Assembly (NCBI RefSeq): GCF_000092065.1
Contig: NC_009359.1
Span: 496,001-560,000 of the forward strand
From: Ostreococcus lucimarinus CCE9901
Lineage: Eukaryota > Chlorophyta > Mamiellophyceae > Mamiellales > Bathycoccaceae
Reading direction: 5' to 3'
Length of the DNA stretch: 64,000 nucleotides
Every line of letters begins with the position of its first letter. Positions within the stretch are counted from its first letter, which is position 1. The notes under the pieces were generated by a model that had not been told where the DNA came from, did no database searches, and was given only the letters and a program-made list of their open reading frames with translations. Below are positions 53,020 to 62,830 of this stretch, piece by piece. The position numbers were made by a program, and so were the translations under genes.

Positions 53020-55368
53020 CTAAGCTCGTCGAGGACTCATTAACGGTGAGTCGCGCACGACGCTCGGCGATTTTACGTCGCGCGAGAGTCCAAAGTCCAA
53101 AATCGACCCTCCCTCGTCGCCTTCGTCGTCGAAATATCCTCCCGTACCCGCGATTCCGGCGTTGTCGCCATCATTCGCGCATTTGCTACGCTTATTGAGC
53201 CAGTCGAAAAGAATGGGTGCACTTTCTTTGCTCAACTTCTTCGTCGACGCGAAGAGCTCGCACGCCGCTCGGATGCTATCCACGCTCGCCGCGCTTGTGC
53301 TGCTCGCTGCGATTCCGTGCACGTCTGCCGTGGCGCCAAAGTTGTGTGAACTACCATGACGAGCGTGCTTCGAAGTATCGATCGGTTCGTATTCGTATAC
53401 GATCTGTTTTGCCCGTTTTTTGCGTTGCTTACGACTCTTCTTCGTATTTATCAGCGTCGCCTCGACGGCGGTCGCCAACGCCTCAGTGGTGAGCTCATCT
53501 GCGGCGAGCATGAGCATTCGCAGGACTTCTTCGTGCACTTCTAAGCTCGCCGACGTCGAGCGGATCAAAATACCATCGACAGCATACTTCCAAAGCGCGC
53601 TGTCTACGGTAGTCTGCTTCTTTTTCAGCATCGTTGACATGCGATTTGCCAAAGTCAAGGCGAACGCGCCTTCGTAAATGATGACGTCGTCGATGAGCAC
53701 GTCGGCGGCAATTTCTAAAACCTCCGTCGCCGTTCGGATGTTGTTGCGCTGTAAACAAATCAATGCGTACGTCAACATAATTTTACGTATGGCAGGAGAC
53801 CAGATCATCAACTCTTTGAACTTGCCGCGAGTTTCAACATCTATGTCGGGCTCGTGCGCGCCATCCGTCTCCATATCGTCGTCGTTGTCTCTCAGCATCA
53901 CGTCCAACATGAGCTTACCCAAGAGCGTGTAGAAGTCTTTGACAATTGGCTCTGGTGTAGCTGGGACCTCTGAAAAGTTCTCACGCAAACATGCCTGAGA
54001 TGTGAGCGCGAGACAGATGAACTTGGTCAAATCATGCAAGCGCGGCTCCTTCTTCGGTACGCCCTCCGCCTCGATGACGGCTTCGAGCGTGCGAATGGTT
54101 TCGTGCAACAGCAGGTGTAATACCGGAGGATCTTGTAAAATCATCCCCATATCTCCCGGTACTTGTTCTAGTGTGTCATCCCTTTCGTGCACGTCGTGCA
54201 CACGACTGATACTACCGCCGTCGTCGCTCTCGTTCCCATCTTTCTTTGCTTCAGCCTTCTTCGCGCCAAAACCGACGATTCGGAATCGCGTTGGCTTTGT
54301 TTTTGTTGGTTTCTTCACGGTTTTGCTTTTGGCTTTCTTCACCGCATTATCAATCAAGCTCCCCATCTCTTTGAGACGTCTTCCATCCAGGTATCTGTCT
54401 CGAATGCACGCATCCATGAGCCACGCTAAGCGATGACACTTATCCATCGAGCACAATTCATTTTCACCCGCGTCGTGATACGACATGAGCAACTGCGATC
54501 GCAGCGAGCACGCGGAGTCGTCCCCGCTGTTCGCGAAGTGCGCGCGGCACAGACGAATCACTTCAATGTACAAGGATGGGTTCATGCTGTTTTTCGTCGT
54601 ACCGATGATGTTCCTCAATCTATTGACGCTGGCGCTCTCGGTGCGCAACGCCTTTCTGCTCTTCGCGCCGCCCGCGCCGCCGTCGCTCGTCCCCCGCGCC
54701 GCGCTCGTGGGCGACCAATCATCACTCGCGTTCAACTCCGCCAGCGTCATATCCTGATTCATATTCATCCTAACCGCCTCCGTCTCCTCGCCGTACGCCA
54801 TCATCGACGGCGAGACGTGCCTTCGCAGCAACGCCGCGTCCTTCACCCAGCACTGTCGCTGCACCTCCACCGGCAGTTGTCGAAACATTCCCATGTCTCG
54901 GCTCACCTGCTTCAAGTACGAGCTCGGCACCGGTGTCATGTGCGCGAATACCGTCAACGGCACCGCTTTCAATTCCTCGATCCCGATGTACGGAAACGAC
55001 GCATCCAGCAGGCTCAGCAGCGTCCCCTGCGGCAGCGTCGGCGCGCGGCGCGTCAGCTCCGCCACCGCTCGCTCCAGCATCTCCCTGTACGCCTCCCCTC
55101 GTTTCACTCCGAGCGCGCTCAGCAATCCAAGCACGGGTTCGGTGTCGGTATCGAGCAACGCTCCGTGCTTGCGCACGCGCTCCATCGCCGCCGCGACGTC
55201 GTCAGCGCGGCTCAGCGTCGCGGCGATGTAATCTTGCCCCTCACCACCGACGAGCACTTTCCCGTCGAGCGACGCGCGACGACGCGCCATGGCGCCCTCG
55301 GCGACGTCGGCGGACGCATCGTCCGCGTTCGCGCGGCTCGGCGAGCGCGGCTCGGCCTCGGACGGCAT
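53020..55368 (-). CDS. NELFB: NELF-B / COBRA1 homologue (negative elongation factor subunit)
   Basis: 782 residues; human NELF-B is about 580. Recognisable blocks: L-L-D-A-S-F-P-Y-I-G-I-E-E-L-K-A-V-P (human I-R-V-P-E-L-R-P-V), Y-L-K-Q-V-S-R-D-M-G-M-F-R-Q-L-P-V-E-V-Q-R-Q-C-W (human C-P-V-E-V-K-R-Q-I-W), L-R-S-Q-L-L-M-S-Y-H-D, and C-H-R-L-A-W-L-M-D-A-C-I-R-D near residue 310 (human C-H-K-F-T-W-C-L-D-A-C-I-R-E). The rest is helical, with a Lys-rich insertion (K-K-A-K-S-K-T-V-K-K-P-T-K) near 350 and a long disordered tail. NELF holds Pol II at promoter-proximal pauses in animals and is reported absent from flowering plants and yeast. The ATG at 55368 opens P-S-E-A-E-P-R-S. Other NELF subunits are not in the window. 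Confidence 0.85.
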   Translation of the reverse strand: MPSEAEPRSPSRANADDASADVAEGAMARRRASLDGKVLVGGEGQDYIAATLSRADDVAAAMERVRKHGALLDTDTEPVLGLLSALGVKRGEAYREMLERAVAELTRRAPTLPQGTLLSLLDASFPYIGIEELKAVPLTVFAHMTPVPSSYLKQVSRDMGMFRQLPVEVQRQCWVKDAALLRRHVSPSMMAYGEETEAVRMNMNQDMTLAELNASDDWSPTSAARGTSDGGAGGAKSRKALRTESASVNRLRNIIGTTKNSMNPSLYIEVIRLCRAHFANSGDDSACSLRSQLLMSYHDAGENELCSMDKCHRLAWLMDACIRDRYLDGRRLKEMGSLIDNAVKKAKSKTVKKPTKTKPTRFRIVGFGAKKAEAKKDGNESDDGGSISRVHDVHERDDTLEQVPGDMGMILQDPPVLHLLLHETIRTLEAVIEAEGVPKKEPRLHDLTKFICLALTSQACLRENFSEVPATPEPIVKDFYTLLGKLMLDVMLRDNDDDMETDGAHEPDIDVETRGKFKELMIWSPAIRKIMLTYALICLQRNNIRTATEVLEIAADVLIDDVIIYEGAFALTLANRMSTMLKKKQTTVDSALWKYAVDGILIRSTSASLEVHEEVLRMLMLAADELTTEALATAVEATLINTKKSRKQRKKRAKQIVYEYEPIDTSKHARHGSSHNFGATADVHGIAASSTSAASVDSIRAACELFASTKKLSKESAPILFDWLNKRSKCANDGDNAGIAGTGGYFDDEGDEGGSILDFGLSRDVKSPSVVRDSPLMSPRRA

Positions 55369-55439
55369 CGTCGCGGGCGAATGCCGAATGCGCGTCGGAT
55401 TGTGTCGTCGAGTTTCTTCGCGCGCGACGGCACAGCGCG

Positions 55440-57062
55440 ATGTCCGCCGCCGCGGCGCGAGGACGCGCGCGACTCGATGCGTTTCGCGCGCGTCGCGCGA
55501 GCGCGGAGAAAGCGGCGGACGCGGTGGAGGCGCGCGAAGGCGATGGATTGAAGATTAATCACGCAGACGCGAACGCGAACGCGCGCGACGCGACGCGCGC
55601 GCGCGTCGAGACGAGCGTCGGCGACGCGTCGCGGGATGGAGCGATGAGCTCACGCGCCGAGGCGTCGAGCGCGAGGACGACGACGGGGGTGGACGTCGTC
55701 GCGGAGGAGAACGCGCGCGGCGGCGCGCGGGACGCCGCGGCGTTCGAAGCGGCGACGCCGTTCGACGTCGAAGACGACGACGCTCGCGAGGTGGCGAACG
55801 CGGGGGAGACGACGATGGGGGTGCGAAATGCGTACGCGGATTTGGCGGACGCGTACGTGGAGACGGTGGTGACGAGATCGGACGCGGCGACGCGAGAGGA
55901 CGCGCGAGACGCGAAGACGGGCGTGTTGGGCGTGACGACGTCGACGGATCGCGCGCGGGAACAGTACGAACGGGTGATGCGCGCGATCGGCGGGGGTGCT
56001 GAGATCGATGCGAGGCTGTTCGATGATCCCGAACGCGCGGATGATGGCGCGAATGATGCGACGGATGAAGCGGAGAAATCGTCGACTGAGACGTTTCCAG
56101 AATTGGACGCAATAATCGAACAAGTACGCGTGAGTGGTGTCATCAGTGACGCGTCCTCGCGCGTCGTGCGGGACGACCAAAGCGAGATCTCGATGTTGCA
56201 GGAAGTCATTGACGATATGACGACCGAAAAGCTCGGGCTCATGCGCGGTTTGCAAAAGTCTCAAGCCATGGTGGACAAACTGGCGAATGAAAACGATGCG
56301 CTGATGCAGAGATACAACGAAACTAAGTCGCAGCTCTCGCACACGCGCGACGAACTCGATCGTTTATGGTTGCAGTATCAAGAGCGTTCAGCCATGGGTG
56401 GTGATAACGATGGTTTAATGATGGGCAATCCAGACACGAGCGAGCGAGTGCAATCGCTCGCGGCGGAAGTCGTCGCTCTGGAGGAACGCTTGCAAGACAT
56501 GGCTCGGATCGAGGATGAGAACGATCGACTACGCGCGGAGGCGAAACGATCAAATTCGCACGCTTCCGAACTCGAGCTCGTACTCGAGGCCACGCGAGAG
56601 CAAGATCGTTTGTTCAAAGAGCGCATTCGCGAATCAAACTTTATGAAGACGCTCGAGAAACTCGACGAGGACGAAGCCGTGTTTCTTTGTGCGTGGTTAA
56701 AGAAGAAGGATGCAGACGTCGAACGAGAAGCTAGAGAAAAAGCGTCATCCATGGAGAAGCAACGAGAGCAGGCCGAGTTATCGGCAAATACCACGGAAAC
56801 GGACGACGAGCAAATCGAGTTACTATCATCGATTCACGAACTGCTCGAGCAGCTCGAGATCGAAAAGAAGACTTTATCGCGGCAACTTAACAGTGCGAAT
56901 GAGGCAAAACAGCAACTCTCTGAGCGTAACACATTGCTAGAGTCACAGCTGGCGAAGGTTTTGAATCGACTCGCCGACGGTGGCGACGGTTGGAGTAGCG
57001 AAGAAGAAGAGAAACCGAGACGCGGCGGATTGTTTTCGTTTTTACGTCGCCGGCAAGAGTAG
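55440..57062 (+). CDS. BLISTER-like coiled-coil protein
   Basis: 540 residues. Residues about 245-525 form an almost continuous coiled coil. S-M-L-Q-E-V-I-D-D-M-T-T-E-K-L-G-L-M-R-G, S-Q-A-M-V-D-K-L-A-N-E-N-D-A-L, and L-A-A-E-V-V-A-L-E-E match the SMC-like region of plant BLISTER, which binds the Polycomb methyltransferase CURLY LEAF and affects cold and ER-stress responses. The N-terminal third is Ala/Asp/Arg low complexity with the block V-R-N-A-Y-A-D-L-A-D-A-Y. The end, R-R-G-G-L-F-S-F-L-R-R-R-Q, is basic and hydrophobic. Coiled coils give weak matches easily, so identity is moderate; Golgin-like function is the alternative. Divergent from NELF-B by 71 bases. Confidence 0.65.
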   Translation: MSAAAARGRARLDAFRARRASAEKAADAVEAREGDGLKINHADANANARDATRARVETSVGDASRDGAMSSRAEASSARTTTGVDVVAEENARGGARDAAAFEAATPFDVEDDDAREVANAGETTMGVRNAYADLADAYVETVVTRSDAATREDARDAKTGVLGVTTSTDRAREQYERVMRAIGGGAEIDARLFDDPERADDGANDATDEAEKSSTETFPELDAIIEQVRVSGVISDASSRVVRDDQSEISMLQEVIDDMTTEKLGLMRGLQKSQAMVDKLANENDALMQRYNETKSQLSHTRDELDRLWLQYQERSAMGGDNDGLMMGNPDTSERVQSLAAEVVALEERLQDMARIEDENDRLRAEAKRSNSHASELELVLEATREQDRLFKERIRESNFMKTLEKLDEDEAVFLCAWLKKKDADVEREAREKASSMEKQREQAELSANTTETDDEQIELLSSIHELLEQLEIEKKTLSRQLNSANEAKQQLSERNTLLESQLAKVLNRLADGGDGWSSEEEEKPRRGGLFSFLRRRQE

Positions 57063-57209
57063 GACACAACTAGTTAGCTAGATGACCGTTTGACCGTTGC
57101 CGATAACCGGCAGTGTCAGATTGTACACAATTTCTTATCACATTAGCTATATCGGACGTCCGCGCATGACATTGACACGAATCTCGCTTGGTCTCGTCGC
57201 ATCAAAAGG

Positions 57210-58685
57210 TTAAACGTTTTCGTATACGTGTACCTTCCCCGAATACCCGGCGGCCAGAATGATCTGGCCGGTGGTACCACTGAGTTCCTCTAAAGGAAAC
57301 GCTCTCGTGGTGCGAAGATCGTCTGGTCCGAATCGCGCTACGGTTACGTGCTGTTCGCTCGTCGTGAACTTTTCGTAAGTGCTCTGCTTTGCTGTCGCAC
57401 CTCCACCGCACGCGCAGGCGGGTAGCGTCGTACAATGTGCGCGCCAGATGAACACATCCGGGCTCTCGCTACCACTAACGATGTACTCGCCGTTCGTAGA
57501 ATAACTCGCTTGAATTTGTGCGTTTTGATTTGAGTGCCCTTTATACTTGCATTGTAAGACGGCGCTACCATCGTACAGGCGAAGTCTGCTATCGTTTGCG
57601 GTGACGAGTAATTCGTCTTGTTCATCATCCGCGGGCATGAAATTCAGTCCCGTGATCTTTCTGCCCAAGAGTTTGGAGCCGCGCGCGTTCTTAACTTGGA
57701 TTTGATGCGAGTACTTAAACTTGAAACTATCCGTGCCATAAAAGTGACATTTTCCCTTGTGCGTCCCGACGACGGCGCGACGACCGCAAGACGAGAACGT
57801 GCACGAGGTCACCATTTCACCAATATCAACCCAATCAACCACCTTTAAATCAGGGATGTTCCACATACGCAATTTTCCATCGAGCGAGCCGGAGATGAAG
57901 AATTTGTCGTTGACGGGATTAAATTTTATCGACGTCACGAAGTCTTGATGTGTGAAGATTCGTAAGCATTCATCCATCGTCGTGTACCACAGTCGTACCG
58001 TCTTATCCATCGAACTCGACAGCAACCAATCGGTGTGCGACCAACAGAGATCCAAAATATCGCCGCGATGTCCTGTGTACGCGCGAACCGGAGCGTCCTC
58101 GAACAGCGCCTCCCCTCGCAGCTTGCCCGAGCGAAACGTTTTCCATACCCTCACCACTCTGTCTTGCCCCGCTGTCGCAAGATAGCTACCGTTTGCGTTG
58201 AATTGCATCGCCCAAACCGCGCCTTCTTGCGAACCCAGCGCTTGAATGCGTCGAAGATTTTTTAACGATTTCTCCGTTCCGCGCGCGTGCACCGTCACCG
58301 GCGGTGCTTGATCTGGCAACCCAGCGCGCGAACCGAACTCATTCACCGTCAGCGACGTCCCAGTCGCGGCGTCTTTTACGATTTTACGCGACGAATGATG
58401 CGCGGTCAAAAATGCGCTCGCTTCGGACTTGTGCATGATAAACTCCTCCCCCGTGTCCACGTCTTTGATTTTCAGCGTCCCCGCCTTCTCGAGCGCCTTT
58501 TTCGATCGCACGTCGCCCTCGCGCGTCTTCTCAACGCCCCGTTGTCTTAAATCACCCGGTTCCATCGCGTTTCGATCGGCCACGGACCCACTCGATCCGT
58601 CGGAGACGTCTCCTCCCCACTGCGTTCGCCTTCGCGAGCCTCCGAGCTGCTCGTCGCCGCCCACGAGCGCGCGCGGCGACGTCAT
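57210..58685 (-). CDS. WD40-repeat protein (WDR44-like)
   Basis: 491 residues. At least six WD repeats start at about residue 150: V-W-A-M-Q-F-N-A-N-G-S-Y-L-A-T-A-G-Q-D, D-I-L-D-L-C-W-S-H-T-D-W-L-L-S-S-S-M-D, V-T-S-I-K-F-N-P-V-N-D-K-F-F-I-S-G-S-L-D, and so on. W-S-H-T-D-W-L-L-S-S-S-M-D-K-T-V-R-L-W is characteristic of WDR44 and of the plant WDR44-like family, linked in animals to Rab11 vesicle traffic. The N-terminal 130 residues contain T-G-E-E-F-I-M-H-K plus charged segments as in plant members. The first in-frame ATG at 58685 is used; 15 further codons are open upstream without an ATG. Confidence 0.9.
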   Translation of the reverse strand: MTSPRALVGGDEQLGGSRRRTQWGGDVSDGSSGSVADRNAMEPGDLRQRGVEKTREGDVRSKKALEKAGTLKIKDVDTGEEFIMHKSEASAFLTAHHSSRKIVKDAATGTSLTVNEFGSRAGLPDQAPPVTVHARGTEKSLKNLRRIQALGSQEGAVWAMQFNANGSYLATAGQDRVVRVWKTFRSGKLRGEALFEDAPVRAYTGHRGDILDLCWSHTDWLLSSSMDKTVRLWYTTMDECLRIFTHQDFVTSIKFNPVNDKFFISGSLDGKLRMWNIPDLKVVDWVDIGEMVTSCTFSSCGRRAVVGTHKGKCHFYGTDSFKFKYSHQIQVKNARGSKLLGRKITGLNFMPADDEQDELLVTANDSRLRLYDGSAVLQCKYKGHSNQNAQIQASYSTNGEYIVSGSESPDVFIWRAHCTTLPACACGGGATAKQSTYEKFTTSEQHVTVARFGPDDLRTTRAFPLEELSGTTGQIILAAGYSGKVHVYENV

Positions 58686-59408
58686 CGGCGAATGAAATCC
58701 ACCCCCGGTGTCGCTCGTCCTACGGATCACCCAACGTTCGCGCGCGCGTCAGTCACCTTCGCCTCGATCGTCCAATCATCGCGCGTCGACGTCGTCGCGT
58801 CCTCCCGCGCGCGCGCGTCCCGTCTCGCCGCCGACGCGACCTTCTCCGGTCGACGCGATCGCTCCCATCGTCTTCCCCCACCGTCCATCGCGCGCGTTCG
58901 CGCCCGCGCGTCGACGTCCGATCGCATCGCATCGCTCTCTCGCGCACCCGCTCGGCGACGGTTCCTCCGATCGCGCGGCGTCGTCCATCGCGCTCGCGAA
59001 CGCGTCCGCGTCCGCGCTCAGGTACCGACTCTCCGTTCGCGTCCGCGTCCGCGCGCGCGCGACGGCGCGCGCGTCGTCGCGCGCGCCGTCGGCGTCGCGC
59101 ATCGATCTTCGCGCGGCGATCGGCGATCGGCGCGCGGCGCGTCGCGAAGTCGCGCGTCGCGTCGCGCGCGCGCGGACGCGACCGAACATCGCGACGCGCG
59201 AGAGACGACGCGCGAGCGACGCGCGAGCGCGCGAGAGAGAGAGCGAGAGAGGCGCGCGCGCGAACGCCGCGCGTTTGCGCGCGCGAACCGCGACGGCGCG
59301 CGAACGCGGCGCGACGCGCGCGAACGCGACGCGACGCGCGACGGTTGGGTGTGGACGTTGGACGTTTGAATTCATCGTCGAGCGCGTTCGGCGCGAGAGA
59401 CGCGCGTG
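58686..59408. promoter_or_regulatory. divergent promoter of WDR44-like gene and POT1
   Basis: 723 bases between opposing starts, one of the longest gaps in the window. It is CG-rich throughout with an AGAGAGAGAGCGAGAGAGG purine run at about 59228-59246 and CG dinucleotide repeats. Several long frames in it are Arg/Ser/Ala composition only. No tRNA or other RNA gene was seen, and no intron signals in good register for either gene. Confidence 0.45.
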
Positions 59409-60968
59409 ATGCCGGACTACGCGTATAAAACGTGCGCGGAGATGTGGCACGATCGCGCGCGGGAGCTGGGCGCGGAGAAGCAGTACGTGAACGTGTACGG
59501 GATCGTCAAGGATGCGACGGCGGTGTCCAAGACGCGCGGGAGCGATTCGAAGATGACGTTGAAAATCTACGACGAGACGACGACGACGGATGCGGTGGTG
59601 TACGGAAGCGCGGATGACTTGGAAACGGTGCCGAGTGAATTGTCGTTGACGTTCTTCGATCAGAATCCGTACGAATTGCCGAGACCGGCGGATGGGGATG
59701 TGATTCGAATTCATCGCGTGCAGGCGCAAACGTTTCAAGGAAGGCCGCAATTCATCGCGAAGACTGGATCGATGATGAGTTATGGACACTCTAAGACGGC
59801 GTGGTGTTTGTTTAGCGGACGGGATGATAGCGAAACGCCGTACGCGCAGAGCTCGGTGAATCTGACGCCGGCGGATTTGAAGCGCGTGCAAGAGTTGCGC
59901 CGATACGCGAAGCGGGCGACGTCGATGCCGTTTTTGAACGAGTTCAACGGCGCCTCGGGGCAGAGCAAGCAGAGAAGGCTTTGTGAAATCAAGCAAGAAG
60001 AGTTTTTCGACTTGTATTGCTTGATCTTGGACGCGCATTTCGTGGAGGGCACGGATGGTTCGTACGTCATGCTCGTGTGGGACGGCACGGACGCGCCGCC
60101 TTTGCCGCCGTCGATGACGACGTCGCTTTCGCAACAGCGAGAAGAGATGCGCTTAGACGAAACAGATTTCGAGTTGGAAAGTGCATTAGACAAGAGACAG
60201 TTCTATGCACACGGGTTTGATTTCAGAGGCCAAGATGCGGTGCCAGAAAACGAGATCAACTCAACTGTACCGCTCATCGGATCGGCGCTCCCAGTCTTCA
60301 TGCACGGCGCAAAGCTCGACATGGATGAAGTTCCGCAACCCGGAGAGTGGGTGAAGATTCGCAACTTGAACACACAAGTGGTGCGTGGCCAACTGCAGGG
60401 ATTTGTGCGCCGTGAGACGGCGTTCATTCGAAACAAACAGCCGCTTCCCGCGATTATGGAGGCGTACCGTTTGCGCAAGCAACAAAATTTGGTCTCAAGC
60501 TGGGGCGCCCCCGGGCACTCCACCACGATCACCGTCACAAAGCATCCAAACATGCGATACAGTACGATTCGTGAGATGTTAATGACCAAGCCACCGATGC
60601 GTCACAAGTTGCGCGTCATAGTTAGAGGATTTAGCCCAGACATCGTGGAGATGTGCCAGCTCGCGAAAGGTTCCAAAAAGTACGAGTTTGGTTGCCGTTT
60701 TCGCGTCATTGACGGCACCGATTCCGTCGACGTCAACCTTTACGGCGATGAGGCGGCACAGTTCTTCCATAACGTAACGCCGACTGATCTGAGCAAACCA
60801 TCCACGGCGCGCGAGAGGTTGACGAATATGATGGCAAAGTTGACTGTACACGAATCCGTCGAAGAATCGGCGCCGTGGATCGATTTGTGCGTCATGCAAT
60901 ACATCGTCCGTAGCAAAAAGTCCTCCAAGCGCGTGTTTCAGGTGTTTAGCACGTCTATGATAGCGTGA
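59409..60968 (+). CDS. POT1: POT1, telomere single-strand binding protein
   Basis: 519 residues. The N-terminal OB fold (Telo_bind) begins near residue 24 with Y-V-N-V-Y-G-I-V-K-D-A-T-A-V-S-K-T-R-G-S-D, followed by L-K-I-Y-D-E, E-L-P-R-P-A-D-G-D-V-I-R-I-H-R-V and Q-G-R-P-Q-F, the family's DNA-contact core. A second OB fold (E-W-V-K-I-R-N-L-N-T) and a C-terminal domain complete the usual POT1 layout. POT1 caps the 3' overhang of telomeres and controls telomerase. The start ATG is preceded directly by GTG in frame; ATG at 59409 gives M-P-D-Y-A-Y-K-T-C. Land-plant and algal POT1 proteins of this size are known, including one studied in Ostreococcus. Confidence 0.92.
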   Translation: MPDYAYKTCAEMWHDRARELGAEKQYVNVYGIVKDATAVSKTRGSDSKMTLKIYDETTTTDAVVYGSADDLETVPSELSLTFFDQNPYELPRPADGDVIRIHRVQAQTFQGRPQFIAKTGSMMSYGHSKTAWCLFSGRDDSETPYAQSSVNLTPADLKRVQELRRYAKRATSMPFLNEFNGASGQSKQRRLCEIKQEEFFDLYCLILDAHFVEGTDGSYVMLVWDGTDAPPLPPSMTTSLSQQREEMRLDETDFELESALDKRQFYAHGFDFRGQDAVPENEINSTVPLIGSALPVFMHGAKLDMDEVPQPGEWVKIRNLNTQVVRGQLQGFVRRETAFIRNKQPLPAIMEAYRLRKQQNLVSSWGAPGHSTTITVTKHPNMRYSTIREMLMTKPPMRHKLRVIVRGFSPDIVEMCQLAKGSKKYEFGCRFRVIDGTDSVDVNLYGDEAAQFFHNVTPTDLSKPSTARERLTNMMAKLTVHESVEESAPWIDLCVMQYIVRSKKSSKRVFQVFSTSMIA

Positions 60969-61040
60969 TTTCACTCCGGTGAAAAGGTATTTTGCAGTAA
61001 CATACACAAGTTTAGTAGCTAAATTCCGCTCTCGCTTATT

Positions 61041-61868
61041 TTATTTTGTTTCCTTCTTGTCCGCGACAAACTTGGAGACGTTTCCGAGCCAATTCGTGTA
61101 CTCTCTTTGCTCTTTATCGAGATGAGCCTCGACTATGTACGACGCGAGATCGGAGTTGATGCCTCTGACTTCCAAGTAGTCGTGGAACTTGTCCTGCACG
61201 GTTTCTTCCAAGTCTTCAAAGTTTGGCCCCGAGTACGCCGTGCCTAAAATTGGATTGTTCTCGTCGTACTGTTCGTAAGACACGTGCCTGATCTCGATGA
61301 TTTCTCCATCCGTCACGCAGTCGAAATCGAGGTGTGCGCTCCCATCCGTCTTACTGACGACCACGTTAAAGTCGATCGCGATACTCTCATCTTCTTCGAG
61401 TTCCAATTCCTCATCCAACCCGTCCTCCTCCTCGTCGAAATCATCCTCATCGAGCATATCATCGTCGTACGGCTCTTCTTGCGCCACAAACGTCACCGCG
61501 ATTTCCTCGTCGTCACCGTACGTCTTCGTCAACGTCACCTCGGCGTCACCATCCGTCTCGTGTAACTCGAACGGTTCCGGCGGTCCGCTCGCCGCCGCCG
61601 CGCTCGGCTCGTACGCCGCGCTCTCGTGCGCGCGCTCCTCCAGCAGCGCTTCGCTCAGCGTGCGCGCGCTCACCGGCGCAGACGCATCGCTCGCGAATCC
61701 ACGCGCGCAGAAACGCGCGTCGAGCGCGATCCGCGGCGCCGCGGCACTCGCGCGAGTCGTTAACCTCGGCAACGTTCGAGGCGACGCATTCGTCGACGAC
61801 GCGCGCGGCGTCGCGCGCGCGACGACGCGCGAGGCGCACGACGCGATAGATCGGAGACTCTTGCGCAT
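61041..61868 (-). CDS. MAM33/p32 mitochondrial matrix protein
   Basis: 275 residues. MAM33/p32 (C1QBP) family, an acidic ring-forming trimer in mitochondria or plastids involved in translation and oxidative phosphorylation. The core starts around residue 98 with F-E-L-H-E-T-D-G-D-A-E-V-T-L-T-K-T-Y, then a very acidic loop, I-A-I-D-F-N-V-V-V-S-K, L-D-F-D-C, and F-H-D-Y-L-E-V-R-G-I-N-S-D-L-A-S-Y-I, ending W-L-G-N-V-S-K-F. These follow the family's seven-stranded sheet and C-terminal helix. The leader M-R-K-S-L-R-S-I-A-S-C-A-S-R-V-V-A-R-A is a textbook mitochondrial presequence. ATG is 62 bases from that of the DUF218 gene. Confidence 0.93.
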   Translation of the reverse strand: MRKSLRSIASCASRVVARATPRASSTNASPRTLPRLTTRASAAAPRIALDARFCARGFASDASAPVSARTLSEALLEERAHESAAYEPSAAAASGPPEPFELHETDGDAEVTLTKTYGDDEEIAVTFVAQEEPYDDDMLDEDDFDEEEDGLDEELELEEDESIAIDFNVVVSKTDGSAHLDFDCVTDGEIIEIRHVSYEQYDENNPILGTAYSGPNFEDLEETVQDKFHDYLEVRGINSDLASYIVEAHLDKEQREYTNWLGNVSKFVADKKETK

Positions 61869-61930
61869 GTTTCCAGCGCGCGCGAGCGCGAGCGGTCCGG
61901 GACGACGAGACGCGCGGCGAGCGACGTCGA

Positions 61931-62830
61931 ATGCAGCGCCAGACGGCGGCGGCGCCGCGCGTCATGATCGCGACGTCGACCGCGCGCGTCGCGACGGCGG
62001 CGACGACGGCGTGTCATCGCGCGCGCGCGGTCGCGGTCGGCGCGCGACGCGCGCGCGGTGAGCGACGCGCGCGAGCGTCGGGACAACCGTCGAGTTGGAG
62101 CGATGCGCGCGCGGGGGCGGGAGAGACGCGCCGTGCACGCGCGATGGCGGTCGTCGCGCGCGCGAATGGTGGCTTAGACGCCATCGTCGTCGTAGCGGGC
62201 GGAATCGAAGACGATGGGACGCTGCCGGCGTGGGTGACGCCGCGATTGGATTACGCGGCGACGGCGTACGCGAACGCGACGGCGGACGCCAAGCCGCGGA
62301 TCCTGCTTTCAGGATCGATGACGCCGCATAAACCGCCGCCGATGGCGAAAGGTGGGTTTAATCTTCACGAGTCGACGTCTATGGCGTCGTATTTAATGGA
62401 TAAGGGCGTGCCCGCGGATTCGATGCTGAAGGATACGGCGTCTATGGATACCATCGGCAACGCGTACTATTCTTTGTGCTTGCACGCGATTCCGCGCGCG
62501 TGGACGCGCGTGGAGGTGGTGACGAGTGCGTTTCACATGGAACGCACGCGCGCGGCGTTCGAGTGGGTGTGGGGTCTCGCCCCGCACGGGGTTGTGGACA
62601 TGCGGTTCGTGAGCACGGAGGACGCCGGCGTTTCGGAATCCGCCTTGCGTGCTCGCGCGAAGCGCGAGGCCGCGTCGGCGGCGGCGTTACGGGACAACGC
62701 GTCTAGGATAACTACCATGGAGGCGTTTTCGGAGTGGTTATTCACCACGCACAAGTGTTACGCCGTCTCTCGCCAACACGAGATTGGTATATTCGACGAG
62801 TTAGATGAAGAATCGCGCAAGTCGTATTGA
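61931..62830 (+). CDS. DUF218 (YdcF/SanA-like) protein
   Basis: 299 residues. DUF218 domain: A-I-V-V-V-A-G-G-I near residue 83, R-L-D-Y-A-A-T-A-Y, I-L-L-S-G-S, D-T-I-G-N-A-Y-Y and T-S-A-F-H-M-E-R-T, the typical nucleotide-like pocket. Bacterial members (YdcF, SanA, ElyC) affect envelope or bind SAM; plant homologues are uncharacterised. The first 70 residues are Arg/Ala/Thr-rich (M-Q-R-Q-T-A-A-A-P-R-V-M-I-A-T-S), likely an organelle leader. A later Met (M-A-V-V-A-R-A-N) could start a short form. TGTAA lies 16 bases after the stop. Confidence 0.87.
   Translation: MQRQTAAAPRVMIATSTARVATAATTACHRARAVAVGARRARGERRARASGQPSSWSDARAGAGETRRARAMAVVARANGGLDAIVVVAGGIEDDGTLPAWVTPRLDYAATAYANATADAKPRILLSGSMTPHKPPPMAKGGFNLHESTSMASYLMDKGVPADSMLKDTASMDTIGNAYYSLCLHAIPRAWTRVEVVTSAFHMERTRAAFEWVWGLAPHGVVDMRFVSTEDAGVSESALRARAKREAASAAALRDNASRITTMEAFSEWLFTTHKCYAVSRQHEIGIFDELDEESRKSY

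Noticed and set aside
58692-59369. Plus- and minus-strand Arg/Ser frames between the WD40 gene and POT1
   Set aside because: Low-complexity composition only; placed in a divergent promoter.
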